A stretch of 64,000 nucleotides of DNA, taken from contig CAMTOJ010000009.1 of NCBI GenBank assembly GCA_947074145.1, forward strand, positions 28,596-92,595. The letters are read 5' to 3'. The notes under the pieces are model-generated. The model was not told the DNA's origin. It saw nothing but the letters and a program-made list of their open reading frames with translations, and made no database searches. Below are positions 54,774 through 63,921 of this stretch, one piece after another (position 1 is the stretch's first letter; each line of letters begins with the position of its first letter). The translations under genes were made by a program, and so were the position numbers. Source of the stretch: an uncultured Bacteroidales bacterium (GTDB lineage: Bacteria; Bacteroidota; Bacteroidia; Bacteroidales; JAUNSR01).

Positions 54774-57392
54774 GTGGCAAAAGCTGTAGTTGAAACACCG
54801 TTGATGAAACAATATATAGAGATGAAGGGTAAACATCCTGATGCAATTCTTTTGTTTCGTGTAGGTGATTTTTATGAAACATTTTCACAAGATGCAATAG
54901 ATACTTCGGAGATTTTAGGAATTACTTTGACAAGGAGAGCCAATGGTTCTGCTTCTTATGTCGAATTAGCAGGTTTCCCGCATCATGCTCTTGATACTTA
55001 TTTACCAAAACTTGTACGTGCCGGGAAGAGGGTAGCCATATGTGAGCAGCTTGAAGATCCTAAACTGACAAAAAAACTTGTAAAACGAGGAATTACCGAG
55101 CTTATAACACCAGGAGTTTCTTTCAACGATAATATCCTAAATAATAAAGAGAATAATTTTCTTGCAGGTATACATTTTTCATCGAAAAAGAATCTCTGCG
55201 GAGTCTCTTTTCTTGATGTATCTACAGGTGAATTTATGACAGCAGAGGGGAGTTATGAGTATGTTGATAAACTTCTAAATAATTTTTCTCCTAAAGAGAT
55301 ACTTTTTGAAAAAGGTAAAAAACAATTGTTTGAGGAAAAATTCGGAAATAAATATTTCATATTTGAACTTGATGATTGGATTTTTACAATCGATGCTGCA
55401 AAAGACAGGTTGTTAAAACAGTTCGAAACAAAGAATCTTAAAGGATTTGGAATAGATCAATTACAGGATGGAATTATCGCATCCGGAGCATTACTATATT
55501 ATTTAGATATCACTAAACATTCGAATGTTGGTCATATTACATCATTGTCAAGAATAGAAGAGGATGGATATGTAAGACTTGATAAATTCACAGTCAGAAG
55601 TCTTGAACTTTCAAGCACAATGAATGATGGAGGAACGACATTGCTTAACATTATAGACAAAACTGTTTCTCCAATGGGGGGAAGAATGTTGAGACGTTGG
55701 ATTTTATTTCCTCTGAAAGATGTCAAACCAATCGAGGAGCGTCTTGATGTAGTAGAGTATTTCTTTAGAGATATAGAATTGAGAGATGAACTTGATTCAC
55801 TTTTGAGACTTATTGGTGATCTTGAAAGAATAATATCTAAAGTTGCAGTAGGACGTGTTAATCCAAGAGAGGTTATCCAGTTAAAAGTCGCATTAAAAGC
55901 ACTTGAACCTATTAAAAAACTTTGTATTGAATCTAACCAGAATAGTCTTAAAAAAATAGGTGAGCAGATTTCTCTTTGTGAATTAATAAGAGAAAGGATA
56001 GAAAAAGAGGTTAATAATGATCCGCCATTACTTTTAAATAAAGGGTCTATTATTAAATCCGGAGTAAATAAGGAACTTGATGACTTAAGGACGATAGCTT
56101 TCAATGGTAAGGATTATCTTTTGAAAATACAACAAAGAGAAAGTGAAGCAACCGGTATTCCGTCTTTGAAAATAAGTTATAATAATGTTTTTGGTTATTA
56201 TATAGAAGTTAGAAATACTCATAAAGATAAAGTTCCGGAAGAATGGGTTAGAAAACAGACTCTTGTAAATGCTGAAAGATATATTACTCAGGAGTTAAAA
56301 GAATATGAAGAAAAAATCTTAGGGGCAGAAGATAAAATTTTGTCTCTTGAGAGTCGTCTTTTTAATGATCTTGTTCTATCTCTTGCTGAATATATTCCAA
56401 ATATTCAACATAATGCTAATCTGGTTGCAAGAATTGATTGCTTACTTTCTTTTGCAAAAGTTGCTCAAAATAATAAATATATAAGACCACGTATAAATTC
56501 GTCTCTTATCATTGATATCAAACAAGGTCGCCATCCTGTGATTGAAAAACAATTACCTATTGGTGAAAGTTATATTGCAAATGATCTTTTACTTGATAAC
56601 GATTCTCAACAGATAATCATGATAACCGGTCCAAATATGGCGGGGAAATCAGCTCTTCTAAGACAAACTGCATTAATTACACTTTTGGCACAAATAGGAT
56701 GTTTTGTTCCTGCTGAAAGTGCATCGATTGGTGTTGTGGATAAAATATTTACAAGAGTTGGAGCCTCTGATAATATTTCACTTGGAGAATCTACTTTTAT
56801 GGTTGAAATGAATGAGGCTGCTGATATACTTAATAATATGTCGGATAGAAGTCTTATTCTTTTTGATGAATTAGGAAGGGGAACAAGCACATATGATGGT
56901 ATCTCTATTGCTTGGGCTATTGTTGAAAATATTCATCAGAATAGTAAATCAAGACCAAAAACTCTTTTTGCTACGCATTATCATGAGTTAAATGAGATGG
57001 AAAAAACTTATGAGAGAATTGCTAATTACAATGTATCAGTTCGCGAGGTAGATAATAAAGTGATTTTCTTACGTAAACTTGTGAAAGGTGGAAGTGAACA
57101 TAGTTTCGGTATTCATGTTGCTAAACTGGCAGGTATGCCTAAAAGCATTGTAAAAAGAGCCAATGAAATATTGAAACAACTTGAAAAGGAAAATAGACAA
57201 GGTTCAATTTCTAAACCTATAAAAAATATATCTCAATCAGGTGATGGATATCAATTGAGTTTTTTTCAATTAGATGATCCGATTCTTAGTCAAATTAGAG
57301 ATGAATTATTGACTTTAGATGTTAATAATTTAACTCCTATTGAAGCATTGAATAAACTTAATGAAATCAAGAAGATTTTAAAGGGTAAATAA
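54774..57392 (+). CDS. mutS: DNA mismatch repair protein MutS
   Basis: Mismatch-recognition ATPase of 872 residues. The N-terminal clamp has [30 protein letters not shown], with the conserved F-x-E of mismatch reading (GDFYETF, near residue 38). The core and lever domains follow. The ATPase domain has Walker [20 protein letters not shown] near residue 619, and [24 protein letters not shown] and [10 protein letters not shown] near 699-735. The start codon is GTG with AGGAG nine bases upstream. The C-terminal residues look like the MutL/clamp-interacting tail. Confidence 0.97.
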   Translation: MAKAVVETPLMKQYIEMKGKHPDAILLFRVGDFYETFSQDAIDTSEILGITLTRRANGSASYVELAGFPHHALDTYLPKLVRAGKRVAICEQLEDPKLTKKLVKRGITELITPGVSFNDNILNNKENNFLAGIHFSSKKNLCGVSFLDVSTGEFMTAEGSYEYVDKLLNNFSPKEILFEKGKKQLFEEKFGNKYFIFELDDWIFTIDAAKDRLLKQFETKNLKGFGIDQLQDGIIASGALLYYLDITKHSNVGHITSLSRIEEDGYVRLDKFTVRSLELSSTMNDGGTTLLNIIDKTVSPMGGRMLRRWILFPLKDVKPIEERLDVVEYFFRDIELRDELDSLLRLIGDLERIISKVAVGRVNPREVIQLKVALKALEPIKKLCIESNQNSLKKIGEQISLCELIRERIEKEVNNDPPLLLNKGSIIKSGVNKELDDLRTIAFNGKDYLLKIQQRESEATGIPSLKISYNNVFGYYIEVRNTHKDKVPEEWVRKQTLVNAERYITQELKEYEEKILGAEDKILSLESRLFNDLVLSLAEYIPNIQHNANLVARIDCLLSFAKVAQNNKYIRPRINSSLIIDIKQGRHPVIEKQLPIGESYIANDLLLDNDSQQIIMITGPNMAGKSALLRQTALITLLAQIGCFVPAESASIGVVDKIFTRVGASDNISLGESTFMVEMNEAADILNNMSDRSLILFDELGRGTSTYDGISIAWAIVENIHQNSKSRPKTLFATHYHELNEMEKTYERIANYNVSVREVDNKVIFLRKLVKGGSEHSFGIHVAKLAGMPKSIVKRANEILKQLEKENRQGSISKPIKNISQSGDGYQLSFFQLDDPILSQIRDELLTLDVNNLTPIEALNKLNEIKKILKGK

Positions 57393-57515
57393 TTGATATT
57401 CTGCTATATAAAAAAGGTCTATATTTTGTAATTGATTATTACATTATATAAATCTGATTATTAGAAGTTCGGTTACAGAATATTTTTAGGCAAACGAATA
57501 TTATATAAAAAAGAT

Positions 57516-58070
57516 ATGTCGATAAAAAATATATGTGTTTATTGCGCAGCAAGTTCAAATATAGATAAAGTCTATTTTGATTCAGCCGTAAAACTGGGAA
57601 AACTGTTTAGCTCAAATAATATAAGGTGTATCTGCGGTGCAGGAAATACAGGATTAATGGGGAAATTAACCGAAGAGATTCTTAATAACGGAGGGGATGT
57701 GACAGGAGTAATTCCTCAATTTATGGTTGACAGCAATATGCATCATCCTGATATTAATGAACTTATAGTAACTGAAACTATGCATGAAAGAAAAGCAAAA
57801 ATGGCTGAGATGGCGGATGCTTTTATTGCATTACCTGGTGGATGTGGCACAATGGAGGAATTAATGGAAATTATTACATGGAAACAACTTAATATTTTTA
57901 ATAAGCCTATTATAATTTTCAATATAAATAATTATTACGATCATTTGATTAAAATGCTAGATCATGCTATCGATCAAACATTTATGAGCAAGGAAAATGC
58001 ATCGTTATGGGATATTGCTTATTCTATTGAAGATATTAATAATATTATCAATAGTAATAATTTGAAATAA
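57516..58070 (+). CDS. LOG-family protein (TIGR00730 Rossmann-fold)
   Basis: A 184-residue protein of the lysine-decarboxylase-like/LOG family, predicted to hydrolyse nucleoside-5'-monophosphates (cytokinin-riboside phosphoribohydrolase type). Motifs: ICVYCAASSNIDKVYFDSAVKLGKLF at the start, CGAGNTGLMGKLTEEIL near residue 41, MHERKAKMAEMADAFIALPGGCGTMEELMEIITWKQL near 90-125, with the PGGxGTxxE signature. The biological role in Bacteroidetes is unknown. Confidence 0.92.
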   Translation: MSIKNICVYCAASSNIDKVYFDSAVKLGKLFSSNNIRCICGAGNTGLMGKLTEEILNNGGDVTGVIPQFMVDSNMHHPDINELIVTETMHERKAKMAEMADAFIALPGGCGTMEELMEIITWKQLNIFNKPIIIFNINNYYDHLIKMLDHAIDQTFMSKENASLWDIAYSIEDINNIINSNNLK

Positions 58071-58152
58071 TATTTTCTTTTGTAATTATTATTAGAAGAG
58101 ATAAGTTCTCAAAATATCCATTGTTGATAAAATAGTAAGATAAATAAATATA

Positions 58153-59046
58153 ATGTCCGTAAATAAAACCCACATAAATACTCTTATAAAAGATAGCTTA
58201 TCTAATGATAATGCAAATTTATCTATACTAAATGATAGTATAAGGGAAGATAATGTTGGTTTATTAGGAAAAAGTTATGTAAAGGTTGATGATTATTCTA
58301 AAATGAAAAATGATTCTTTATCAACCACACTACAACAACCTAATTACATAAAAGGGATTGATAGAGAGGAGTATATATTCAATAATAATATAGTTACTAC
58401 TATGATTATTATCTGTTTTTTACTTTTTACATACTGTTACAGCACTTCTTCTCGATTTATAGAAAAACTTTTCACAGAAATATTCATCAGTGTACCTCGC
58501 CAAAGTTTTACATTTGAATCTACATTGACAATGTTAAGATTGAAAGTTGTAATGCTTATTGTTACCTTCATTGTTGAGGGGATGGGGCTTTTCGTCGTTT
58601 ATGATAGATATATAGAAATGCTTTTTTCTGATATAGGTTCTATTATTTTGATATTTTTCTTTGCGTCATTTTTCTTTGTTATATACATAATTCAGGTAAT
58701 AATATTAAGGCTTATTGGCTATATTTTTTCAAATAAATCTAAAATTAAATTATTAATTCAAGGATTAACCAACATAACAATTGTACTTGGTCTAAGTTTA
58801 ATTTTACCCGTGCTTATTGCAATTTATTACAGTTTGGCTTTAAAAACTTTCTTAATGATAGTAATCATACTCTATTTTATTACAAGAGTTATGTTTATTT
58901 ACAAAGGAGTTAAGATTTTTTTTAATGGATTTAATAGTTTAGTTTACCTTATTTTGTATCTTTGCGCCATCGAAATAACATCTCTGTTTTTTTATTATAG
59001 GATATTATTTCTAATATTAAATGGTATAGAACACAAACTTACATAG
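58153..59046 (+). CDS. DUF4271 membrane protein
   Basis: A 297-residue protein with a hydrophilic N-terminus (about 85 residues) and about six hydrophobic segments from residue 80 to 290. The position directly upstream of hemD, the length and the topology are those of the Bacteroidetes DUF4271 family. The function is unknown. The hemD promoter box lies within its last 90 bp. It ends 2 bp before the hemD start. Confidence 0.82.
   Translation: MSVNKTHINTLIKDSLSNDNANLSILNDSIREDNVGLLGKSYVKVDDYSKMKNDSLSTTLQQPNYIKGIDREEYIFNNNIVTTMIIICFLLFTYCYSTSSRFIEKLFTEIFISVPRQSFTFESTLTMLRLKVVMLIVTFIVEGMGLFVVYDRYIEMLFSDIGSIILIFFFASFFFVIYIIQVIILRLIGYIFSNKSKIKLLIQGLTNITIVLGLSLILPVLIAIYYSLALKTFLMIVIILYFITRVMFIYKGVKIFFNGFNSLVYLILYLCAIEITSLFFYYRILFLILNGIEHKLT
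58957..58964 (+). promoter_or_regulatory. Internal -7 promoter box for hemD
   Basis: TATCTTTG, matching TAnnTTTG, inside the DUF4271 coding sequence, 85 bp upstream of the hemD TTG. hemD may therefore have its own transcript as well as the operon one. Confidence 0.4.
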
Positions 59047-59048
59047 CT

Positions 59049-59804
59049 TTGAAAATTAAGAAAATTTTGGTTTCTCAGCCGAAACCGTCTTCAGAAAAAT
59101 CTCCTTACTTCGATATTGCACAGAAATATGGTGTTCAAATGGAATTTAGACCTTTTATTAAGGTTGAGTCTGTTTCTCCGAAAGAGTTCAGACAACAAAA
59201 AATTTCTATCCTTGATCATACCGCTATTATTTTCACTGCAAGAACGGCAATAGATCACTTCTTTCAACTTTGTGAAGGATTAAGAATTTCTATTCCTGAT
59301 ACTATGAAATATTTCTGTCTTACAGAATCAATCGCTCTGTATCTTCAGAAATATATAGTTTACAGAAAAAGAAAAATATTTTTCGGAAACACTGGAAAGC
59401 TTGATGGTTTGATGCCTTCGATATTAAAACATTCAGGAGAGAAATTCCTTTTACCAATGTCGGATGTTCATAATGATGAACAGACTGCAATCCTTGATGC
59501 AAATAATATAAATTATACAAAAGCAGTAATGTTCAGAACTGTAAGTAATGATTTTACAGACGAAGAACAATTTGATTATGACATGCTTGTATTTTTCAGT
59601 CCATCGGGAATAAATTCATTATTGAAAAATTTCCCTGATTTTCAACAGAAAGATATAAAAATAGGATGTTTTGGTCCTACAACAGCAAAAGCAGTGAAGG
59701 AAGCAGGTTTAAGACTTGATATCGAGGCTCCAACAACTGAGGCTCCATCTATGACAGCAGCAATTGATAATTATTTTAAAAAGCTTGCAAAAGAAAAAAA
59801 ATAA
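59049..59804 (+). CDS. hemD: Uroporphyrinogen-III synthase-type protein (HemD family)
   Basis: A 251-residue protein resembling the Bacteroidetes HemD family, which closes hydroxymethylbilane to uroporphyrinogen III. The start MKIKKILVSQPKPSSEKSPYFDIAQKYGVQMEFRPFIKVE is typical, and it begins at a TTG codon. IIFTARTAIDHFFQLCE near residue 57, FSPSGINSLLKNFPDF near 180 and CFGPTTAKAVKEAGLRLDIEAPTTEAPSMTAAI near 205-238 are family features. Many Bacteroidales lack full haem synthesis, so the actual role could differ. A terminator follows 20 bp after the stop. Confidence 0.85.
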   Translation: MKIKKILVSQPKPSSEKSPYFDIAQKYGVQMEFRPFIKVESVSPKEFRQQKISILDHTAIIFTARTAIDHFFQLCEGLRISIPDTMKYFCLTESIALYLQKYIVYRKRKIFFGNTGKLDGLMPSILKHSGEKFLLPMSDVHNDEQTAILDANNINYTKAVMFRTVSNDFTDEEQFDYDMLVFFSPSGINSLLKNFPDFQQKDIKIGCFGPTTAKAVKEAGLRLDIEAPTTEAPSMTAAIDNYFKKLAKEKK

Positions 59805-59823
59805 TTGATTGAATAAAATATAT

Positions 59824-59874
59824 AGCTCGAAAGCATTGTTATTTTTGTGAAACACAATGCTTTCGAGCTTTTTT
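59824..59874 (+). terminator. Terminator of hemD with the rnpA promoter box in its loop
   Basis: Perfect 16-bp stem (59824-59839 and 59854-59869) followed by TTTTTT. The 14-nt loop contains TATTTTTG at 59840-59847, a full match to the -7 consensus. The T-run ends immediately before the rnpA ATG at 59875. Confidence 0.88.
59840..59847 (+). promoter_or_regulatory. -7 promoter box of rnpA, within the hemD terminator loop
   Basis: TATTTTTG matches TAnnTTTG. A transcript would start near 59854, in the right arm of the hairpin, giving a leader of about 20 nt and escaping termination because the left arm is not transcribed. Confidence 0.4.
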
Positions 59875-60339
59875 ATGAATATGACCGAACTATATATTCC
59901 AGATATGGCAAATGAGGAAAACGATATTATTATTAATAATACAGATGATATCGATAATAGATTACCAAAAGAAGAAAGGCTAAGTAGTAAAAATATAATA
60001 ACTAAACTTTTTACTAATGGCGAATCTTTTGTTTGCTACCCTTTCAGAGTAGTTTATATACTCACGCCCATTGAAGAACAATCGTCATATGCTGCAATGT
60101 TTGTGAGCGTTCCGAAAAAGAAATTTAAAAGAGCCGTAAAAAGGAATCTTATACGACGTCGTACAAAGGAAGCATATCGATTAAATAAAAACATCATAAT
60201 ATCTGATCTTAAAGAGAAGAATCAACATATTAGTATTGCCTTTATTTATCTTGACAAAGAGATAAAAAATTATAAAGAGATTGAAAAAGGAATGAAAGAT
60301 CTTTTATTAAGGCTTAAAAACAAGGTGATAAATACATAA
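59875..60339 (+). CDS. rnpA: Ribonuclease P protein component
   Basis: Basic protein subunit that helps the RNase P RNA remove 5' leaders from pre-tRNA. The conserved core starts LPKEERLSSKNIITKLFTNGESFVCYPFRVVY near residue 31. The RNR motif reads KFKRAVKRNLIRRRTKEAYRLNK near residues 83-105. I place the start at the ATG at 59875 (154 residues) because the longer frame from 59857 begins inside the terminator stem. The N-terminal 30 acidic residues before the core are an extension compared with E. coli RnpA (119). Confidence 0.93.
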   Translation: MNMTELYIPDMANEENDIIINNTDDIDNRLPKEERLSSKNIITKLFTNGESFVCYPFRVVYILTPIEEQSSYAAMFVSVPKKKFKRAVKRNLIRRRTKEAYRLNKNIIISDLKEKNQHISIAFIYLDKEIKNYKEIEKGMKDLLLRLKNKVINT

Positions 60340-60428
60340 GAATATTTGAGATATATTCGTAGTAAGACCAATATTATTATTTGTAAAAGACTTAAGAATA
60401 AACAGTTCATATAAAAAGATAGAATATA

Positions 60429-60650
60429 ATGAGAAATTTTATTGTCACAATTCTTCTTATTCCTATATATTTTTATAGAAAAGTTATTTCACCAATGACT
60501 CCTCCCTCTTGTAGATTTACTCCCACATGTTCACAATATGCAGTAGAAGCTTTAAAAAAACATGGCCCCGGTAAAGGTTTATGGCTCACACTAAAACGAA
60601 TTTCAAAATGTCATCCTTGGGGCGGTAGTGGTTACGATCCTGTTCCTTGA
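60429..60650 (+). CDS. yidD: Membrane protein insertion efficiency factor YidD
   Basis: A 73-residue membrane-associated protein that aids YidC-dependent insertion. The family signature is clear: [57 protein letters not shown], with the three conserved Cys. It follows rnpA by 89 bp, the usual order. yidC is not in the window. Confidence 0.96.
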   Translation: MRNFIVTILLIPIYFYRKVISPMTPPSCRFTPTCSQYAVEALKKHGPGKGLWLTLKRISKCHPWGGSGYDPVP

Positions 60651-60922
60651 TTTGAATATTAAAAATCCACAAAATAAAATCCTAAAAAAATAATCGATAA
60701 AAAAATAAGATTATTAATTGAATTAATAAAAATAAAGATTGGTAAATCTAATAAAAATCAACAATTTAAAGGTTATATATATTTTTTACATCATAAAAAG
60801 ATTAGATTATAAAACCAACAAAACAAACGCTCGAATATTATTTTCAATATTGTTTTGGTTATGAGTAACTCTTCATTAGAATATATTATCTATCAAAAAA
60901 AGTTATAAAATATATTTGTCAT

Positions 60923-60962
60923 AACCCTGAAGGTACTAACATTATTACCTTCAGGGTTTCTT
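60923..60962 (+). terminator. Hairpin, possible terminator of rnpA-yidD
   Basis: Perfect 13-bp stem AACCCTGAAGGTA / TACCTTCAGGGTT with a 10-nt loop, followed by TCTTT. The right arm lies inside the first copy of the 63-bp repeat. The T-run is weak. Confidence 0.6.
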
Positions 60963-61086
60963 TATAAATATGAGTATGCAGGACTCGGAATCTCCGTACT
61001 AATATTATTACCTTCAGGGTTTCTTTATAAATATGATTGTGCAGGACTCGGAATCTACGTACTAACATTATTATCTTCAGGGTTTC
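60933..61086. repeat. 63-bp tandem repeat, 2.4 copies
   Basis: Copies start at 60933, 60996 and 61059 (partial, ends 61086). Copies 1 and 2 differ at four positions (94% identity). Each carries CCTTCAGGGTTTC and TGCAGGACTCGGAATC. The period is 21 codons and one plus-strand frame stays open from 60909 to about 61100, but it has no ATG/GTG/TTG start, and all differences between copies are amino-acid-changing in that frame, so I regard it as non-coding. Confidence 0.9.
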
Positions 61087-61233
61087 AGTTATTTAAATAG
61101 GTCCTTTCAAAAAATAATAAATTGACAAATTATATAATTTAAAAACAGAACTTATATTCAATGTGTTATATATATTACAGATTAAAATCAAGATATTTCA
61201 AAACACAAAATTATTAATAAATAAGTTTTAGAT

Positions 61234-61896
61234 ATGCCTTACATAAATATCCATACACACTATCGTGATAAAGAAGAAGATATTCTTCAAATCTTAAATC
61301 CTGACATCAGAGATAAATCTGAAATAGAAAAAATAATAGATAAAAAAAATATTTATCTAAGTTTAGGTATTCATCCCTGGTATATAGAGGAAGGTAAAAT
61401 TATTTCGCAGGTAAAATTAATTGAATCATTGGCGGAAAATAATAAAGTACTGATGATAGGCGAGAGTGGAATTGATCATTTATGTTCTGTAGATATTAAT
61501 CTACAAAAGAAGGTCTTTGAAAAGATGATTGAAATATCTGAAGAGTTTAAAAAGCCACTAATTATTCATAATGTACGTTCTAATGAAGAAATAATAGCAT
61601 TTCATAAAAATATGAATCCATTTCAACCATGGATAATTCACGGTTTCAGAGGAAATGAAACACTTATGAATCAACTTATTGACAATGGTTTATACATATC
61701 ATATGGACCTATTTACAATAGTTATGCACTTAAAGCAACACCTCTCAATAGAATGTTTTTAGAAAATGATGAATCATCTACTAATATTAAAGAAGTATAT
61801 AAATCTATTTCAAAAGATCTTGATATTAAAGAAGTTGATTTAAAAGATCAGATAAAAATAAATTTAGAAAATATCATTCCATCTATAACTATCTGA
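61234..61896 (+). CDS. TatD-family hydrolase
   Basis: A metal-dependent hydrolase/DNase-like protein of 220 residues. Metal ligands: INIHTHYRD at residues 4-12 (HxH), IGESGIDH near 75 (Glu), LIIHNVRSNEE near 109 (His) and WIIHGFRGNETLMNQLID near 132 (His). GIHPWYIEE near 45 is also family-typical. It is about 40 residues shorter than E. coli TatD and ends soon after the expected last motif. Its place between yidD and tyrS is the usual Bacteroidales context. Confidence 0.9.
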   Translation: MPYINIHTHYRDKEEDILQILNPDIRDKSEIEKIIDKKNIYLSLGIHPWYIEEGKIISQVKLIESLAENNKVLMIGESGIDHLCSVDINLQKKVFEKMIEISEEFKKPLIIHNVRSNEEIIAFHKNMNPFQPWIIHGFRGNETLMNQLIDNGLYISYGPIYNSYALKATPLNRMFLENDESSTNIKEVYKSISKDLDIKEVDLKDQIKINLENIIPSITI

Positions 61897-62012
61897 TTAA
61901 AAAGGAGAAATCAAGAATGAAAATTTGCTGATTAGATAAATTTATATCCACTTACAACAACAAAAACTTATATTGATATATTTCGAATATAAATTCTTGA
62001 TTTATATATCAT

Positions 62013-62057
62013 AAATTCCATTCAGATATAAAAAATATTCGAATGGAATTTTTTTAT
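62013..62057 (+). terminator. Terminator of the TatD gene
   Basis: Perfect 11-bp stem AAATTCCATTC / GAATGGAATTT, 17-nt loop, then TTTTTT. Confidence 0.8.
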
Positions 62058-62124
62058 TTATCATTAGAATAGATTAGGTATAAGATTAAGAATTAAATAA
62101 ATATGTTACACATAAAAAAATATC

Positions 62125-62132
62125 TAACTTTG
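62125..62132 (+). promoter_or_regulatory. -7 promoter box of tyrS
   Basis: TAACTTTG, matching TAnnTTTG, 110 bp upstream of the tyrS ATG. The same octamer is used before mutS and upp. Confidence 0.5.
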
Positions 62133-62242
62133 CCGAATCCTATTAAATACGATTCTTGAAAAAATTAGAAAGACTAATAAGTGAATACATAATTCAAATA
62201 AGAATTAAATAAGGAAAAAGAAATAACTAAAAAGATAAAAAT

Positions 62243-63535
62243 ATGAACTTTGTAGAAGAATTAAGATGGAGAGGGATGATCTTCGATATGATGCCCGGCA
62301 CAGAAGAGCAACTTAATAAAGAGATGACTACAGCCTACGTTGGTATTGATCCTACAGCTGACTCTCTTCATATCGGACATCTTGTTTCTGTAATGATGCT
62401 TCGTCATTTTCAGAGAGCGGGTCACAAACCAATCGCTCTAATTGGTGGTGCAACTGGTATGATAGGTGATCCATCGATGAAATCTCAGGAAAGAAATCTT
62501 CTTGATGAAGCCACATTAAGACATAATCAAGAATCTATCAAGAAACAACTTTCTAAATTTCTTGATTTCGAATCTGATTCTGCTAACGCAGCAGAACTTG
62601 TAAACAATTATGACTGGATGAAAGATTTCTCTTTCCTTGAATTTATCCGTCTTGTTGGAAAGAACATCACAGTAAATTATATGATGGCCAAAGACTCTGT
62701 AAAGAAACGTCTTAGCGGAGATGGTAAATCAGGATTATCATTTACTGAATTCACATATCAGCTACTTCAGGGATATGATTTTGTATATCTTAATGAAAAG
62801 AAAAATTGTAAACTTCAAATGGGTGGTTCTGATCAATGGGGTAATATTACTACCGGAACAGAAATGATCAGAAAAATGAATGGAGGTGAAGCTTTTGCTC
62901 TTACTTGTCCTCTAATTACAAAAGCTGATGGTGGAAAATTCGGTAAAACTGAATCAGGAAATGTTTGGCTTGATAAAAAATATACCACTCCTTATAAATT
63001 CTACCAATTCTGGCTTAACGTAAGCGATGCTGATGCAGAGAAATATATAAAAATATTCACTTCTCTTTCTAAAGAAGAAATTAGTGCTCTTGTAGAAGAA
63101 CAGCAACAAGCTCCACATTTGAGACCATTGCAAAAAAGACTTGCTAAAGAAGTTACTATTATGGTTCATTCTTTAGAAGACTATGATGCAGCAGTAGAAG
63201 CTTCAAACATTCTTTTTGGAAATTCAACAGCTGATTCTCTGAAAAAACTTGATGAAGATACTCTTCTTTCTGTTTTTGAAGGTGTCCCAACTTTTGAAAT
63301 AGACAAGCAGAATATTGAAAATGGTATAAAAGCTGCAGACCTATTGACTGATAATGCTAAGGTTTTCCCTTCTAAAGGAGAATTAAGAAAGCTTGTTCAA
63401 GGTGGTGGAGTATCAATTAACAAAAATAAATTGACTTCTCCAGAGGAAATCATTGACAAAAATTATTTATTAAATGATAAATATATTTTAGTTCAGAAAG
63501 GAAAGAAAAATTATTTTCTTCTTATCGCTAAATAA
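62243..63535 (+). CDS. tyrS: Tyrosyl-tRNA synthetase
   Basis: Class I synthetase charging tRNA-Tyr. The start [24 protein letters not shown] is typical. The HIGH region [20 protein letters not shown] is near residues 32-51, and [39 protein letters not shown], which holds the tyrosine pocket, near 173-211. The KMSKS loop is [13 protein letters not shown] near 235. The C-terminal S4 domain is [23 protein letters not shown] near 375-397. The length of 430 residues is normal. A terminator follows. Confidence 0.98.
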   Translation: MNFVEELRWRGMIFDMMPGTEEQLNKEMTTAYVGIDPTADSLHIGHLVSVMMLRHFQRAGHKPIALIGGATGMIGDPSMKSQERNLLDEATLRHNQESIKKQLSKFLDFESDSANAAELVNNYDWMKDFSFLEFIRLVGKNITVNYMMAKDSVKKRLSGDGKSGLSFTEFTYQLLQGYDFVYLNEKKNCKLQMGGSDQWGNITTGTEMIRKMNGGEAFALTCPLITKADGGKFGKTESGNVWLDKKYTTPYKFYQFWLNVSDADAEKYIKIFTSLSKEEISALVEEQQQAPHLRPLQKRLAKEVTIMVHSLEDYDAAVEASNILFGNSTADSLKKLDEDTLLSVFEGVPTFEIDKQNIENGIKAADLLTDNAKVFPSKGELRKLVQGGGVSINKNKLTSPEEIIDKNYLLNDKYILVQKGKKNYFLLIAK

Positions 63536-63617
63536 ATAAAGAGACTTAAAGATTAGCATTTACACATCAAATAAAAGCTAAATAAACATCTAATAATAAA
63601 GTCTTTAAACAATAAAC

Positions 63618-63656
63618 AAAACAGGGTATTTAAGTATTTAAATACCCTGTTTTTTA
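63618..63656 (+). terminator. Terminator of tyrS
   Basis: Perfect 16-bp stem (63618-63633 and 63638-63653) with a 4-nt loop and a T-run. Confidence 0.92.
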
Positions 63657-63754
63657 TATATGGAAGCTCTTAATTATTGATTTATTGCAATAAAAATCAT
63701 GTTAACAAACATAAATATGAATACTTCTATATTGCATATAAAAATTATTCATCT

Positions 63755-63762
63755 TATATTTG
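63755..63762 (+). promoter_or_regulatory. -7 promoter box of tRNA-Gln
   Basis: TATATTTG, matching TAnnTTTG, 30 bp upstream of the tRNA 5' end. Confidence 0.5.
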
Positions 63763-63791
63763 CATCGCTTTAGAGATAAAGCAATCATGAT

Positions 63792-63862
63792 TGTCTCATG
63801 GTGTAATGGTAGCACAACAGTTTTTGGTTCTGTTTGTCAAAGTTCGAATCTTTGTGAGACAA
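63792..63862 (+). tRNA. tRNA-Gln (anticodon TTG)
   Basis: 71 nt. The acceptor stem TGTCTCA pairs with TGAGACA, followed by discriminator A; CCA is not encoded. The D arm is TGGTGTAATGGTAGCA. The anticodon loop TTTTGGT has TTG at positions 34-36, with T-T at the 31-39 pair, as in other Bacteroidales tRNA-Gln. The T arm is CAAAGTTCGAATCTTTG. Confidence 0.93.
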
Positions 63863-63867
63863 CATTT

Positions 63868-63906
63868 AAAAGCTAACTTGTAAATTATACGAGTTAGCTT
63901 TTTTAT
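63868..63906. terminator. Terminator after tRNA-Gln
   Basis: 13-bp stem AAAAGCTAACTTG / CGAGTTAGCTTTT (one T-G pair), loop 9 nt, followed by a T-run. It probably also ends the minus-strand frame that enters from the right edge. Confidence 0.85.
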
Positions 63907-63921
63907 TTATATAATATACTT

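Larger units (their letters stand above)
60651..61233. other. Intergenic region yidD / TatD gene
   Basis: 583 bp. The left 270 bp are AT-rich with nothing recognisable. The middle holds a hairpin and the 63-bp tandem repeat (60933-61086). The right 145 bp lead to the TatD gene, without a clear -7 box. Confidence 0.5.
61897..62242. other. Intergenic region TatD gene / tyrS
   Basis: 346 bp with the TatD-gene terminator (62013-62057), the tyrS promoter box (62125-62132) and a tyrS leader of about 105 nt in which I see no strong secondary structure. Confidence 0.5.

Noticed and set aside
60933..61086. Possible CRISPR array
   Set aside because: The 63-bp units are directly adjacent with no unique spacers, and there are no cas genes in the window.
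60909..61101. Open frame through the 63-bp repeat encoding 21-residue repeats
   Set aside because: No ATG, GTG or TTG start, and copies differ only by amino-acid-changing substitutions in this frame, so no sign of coding selection.
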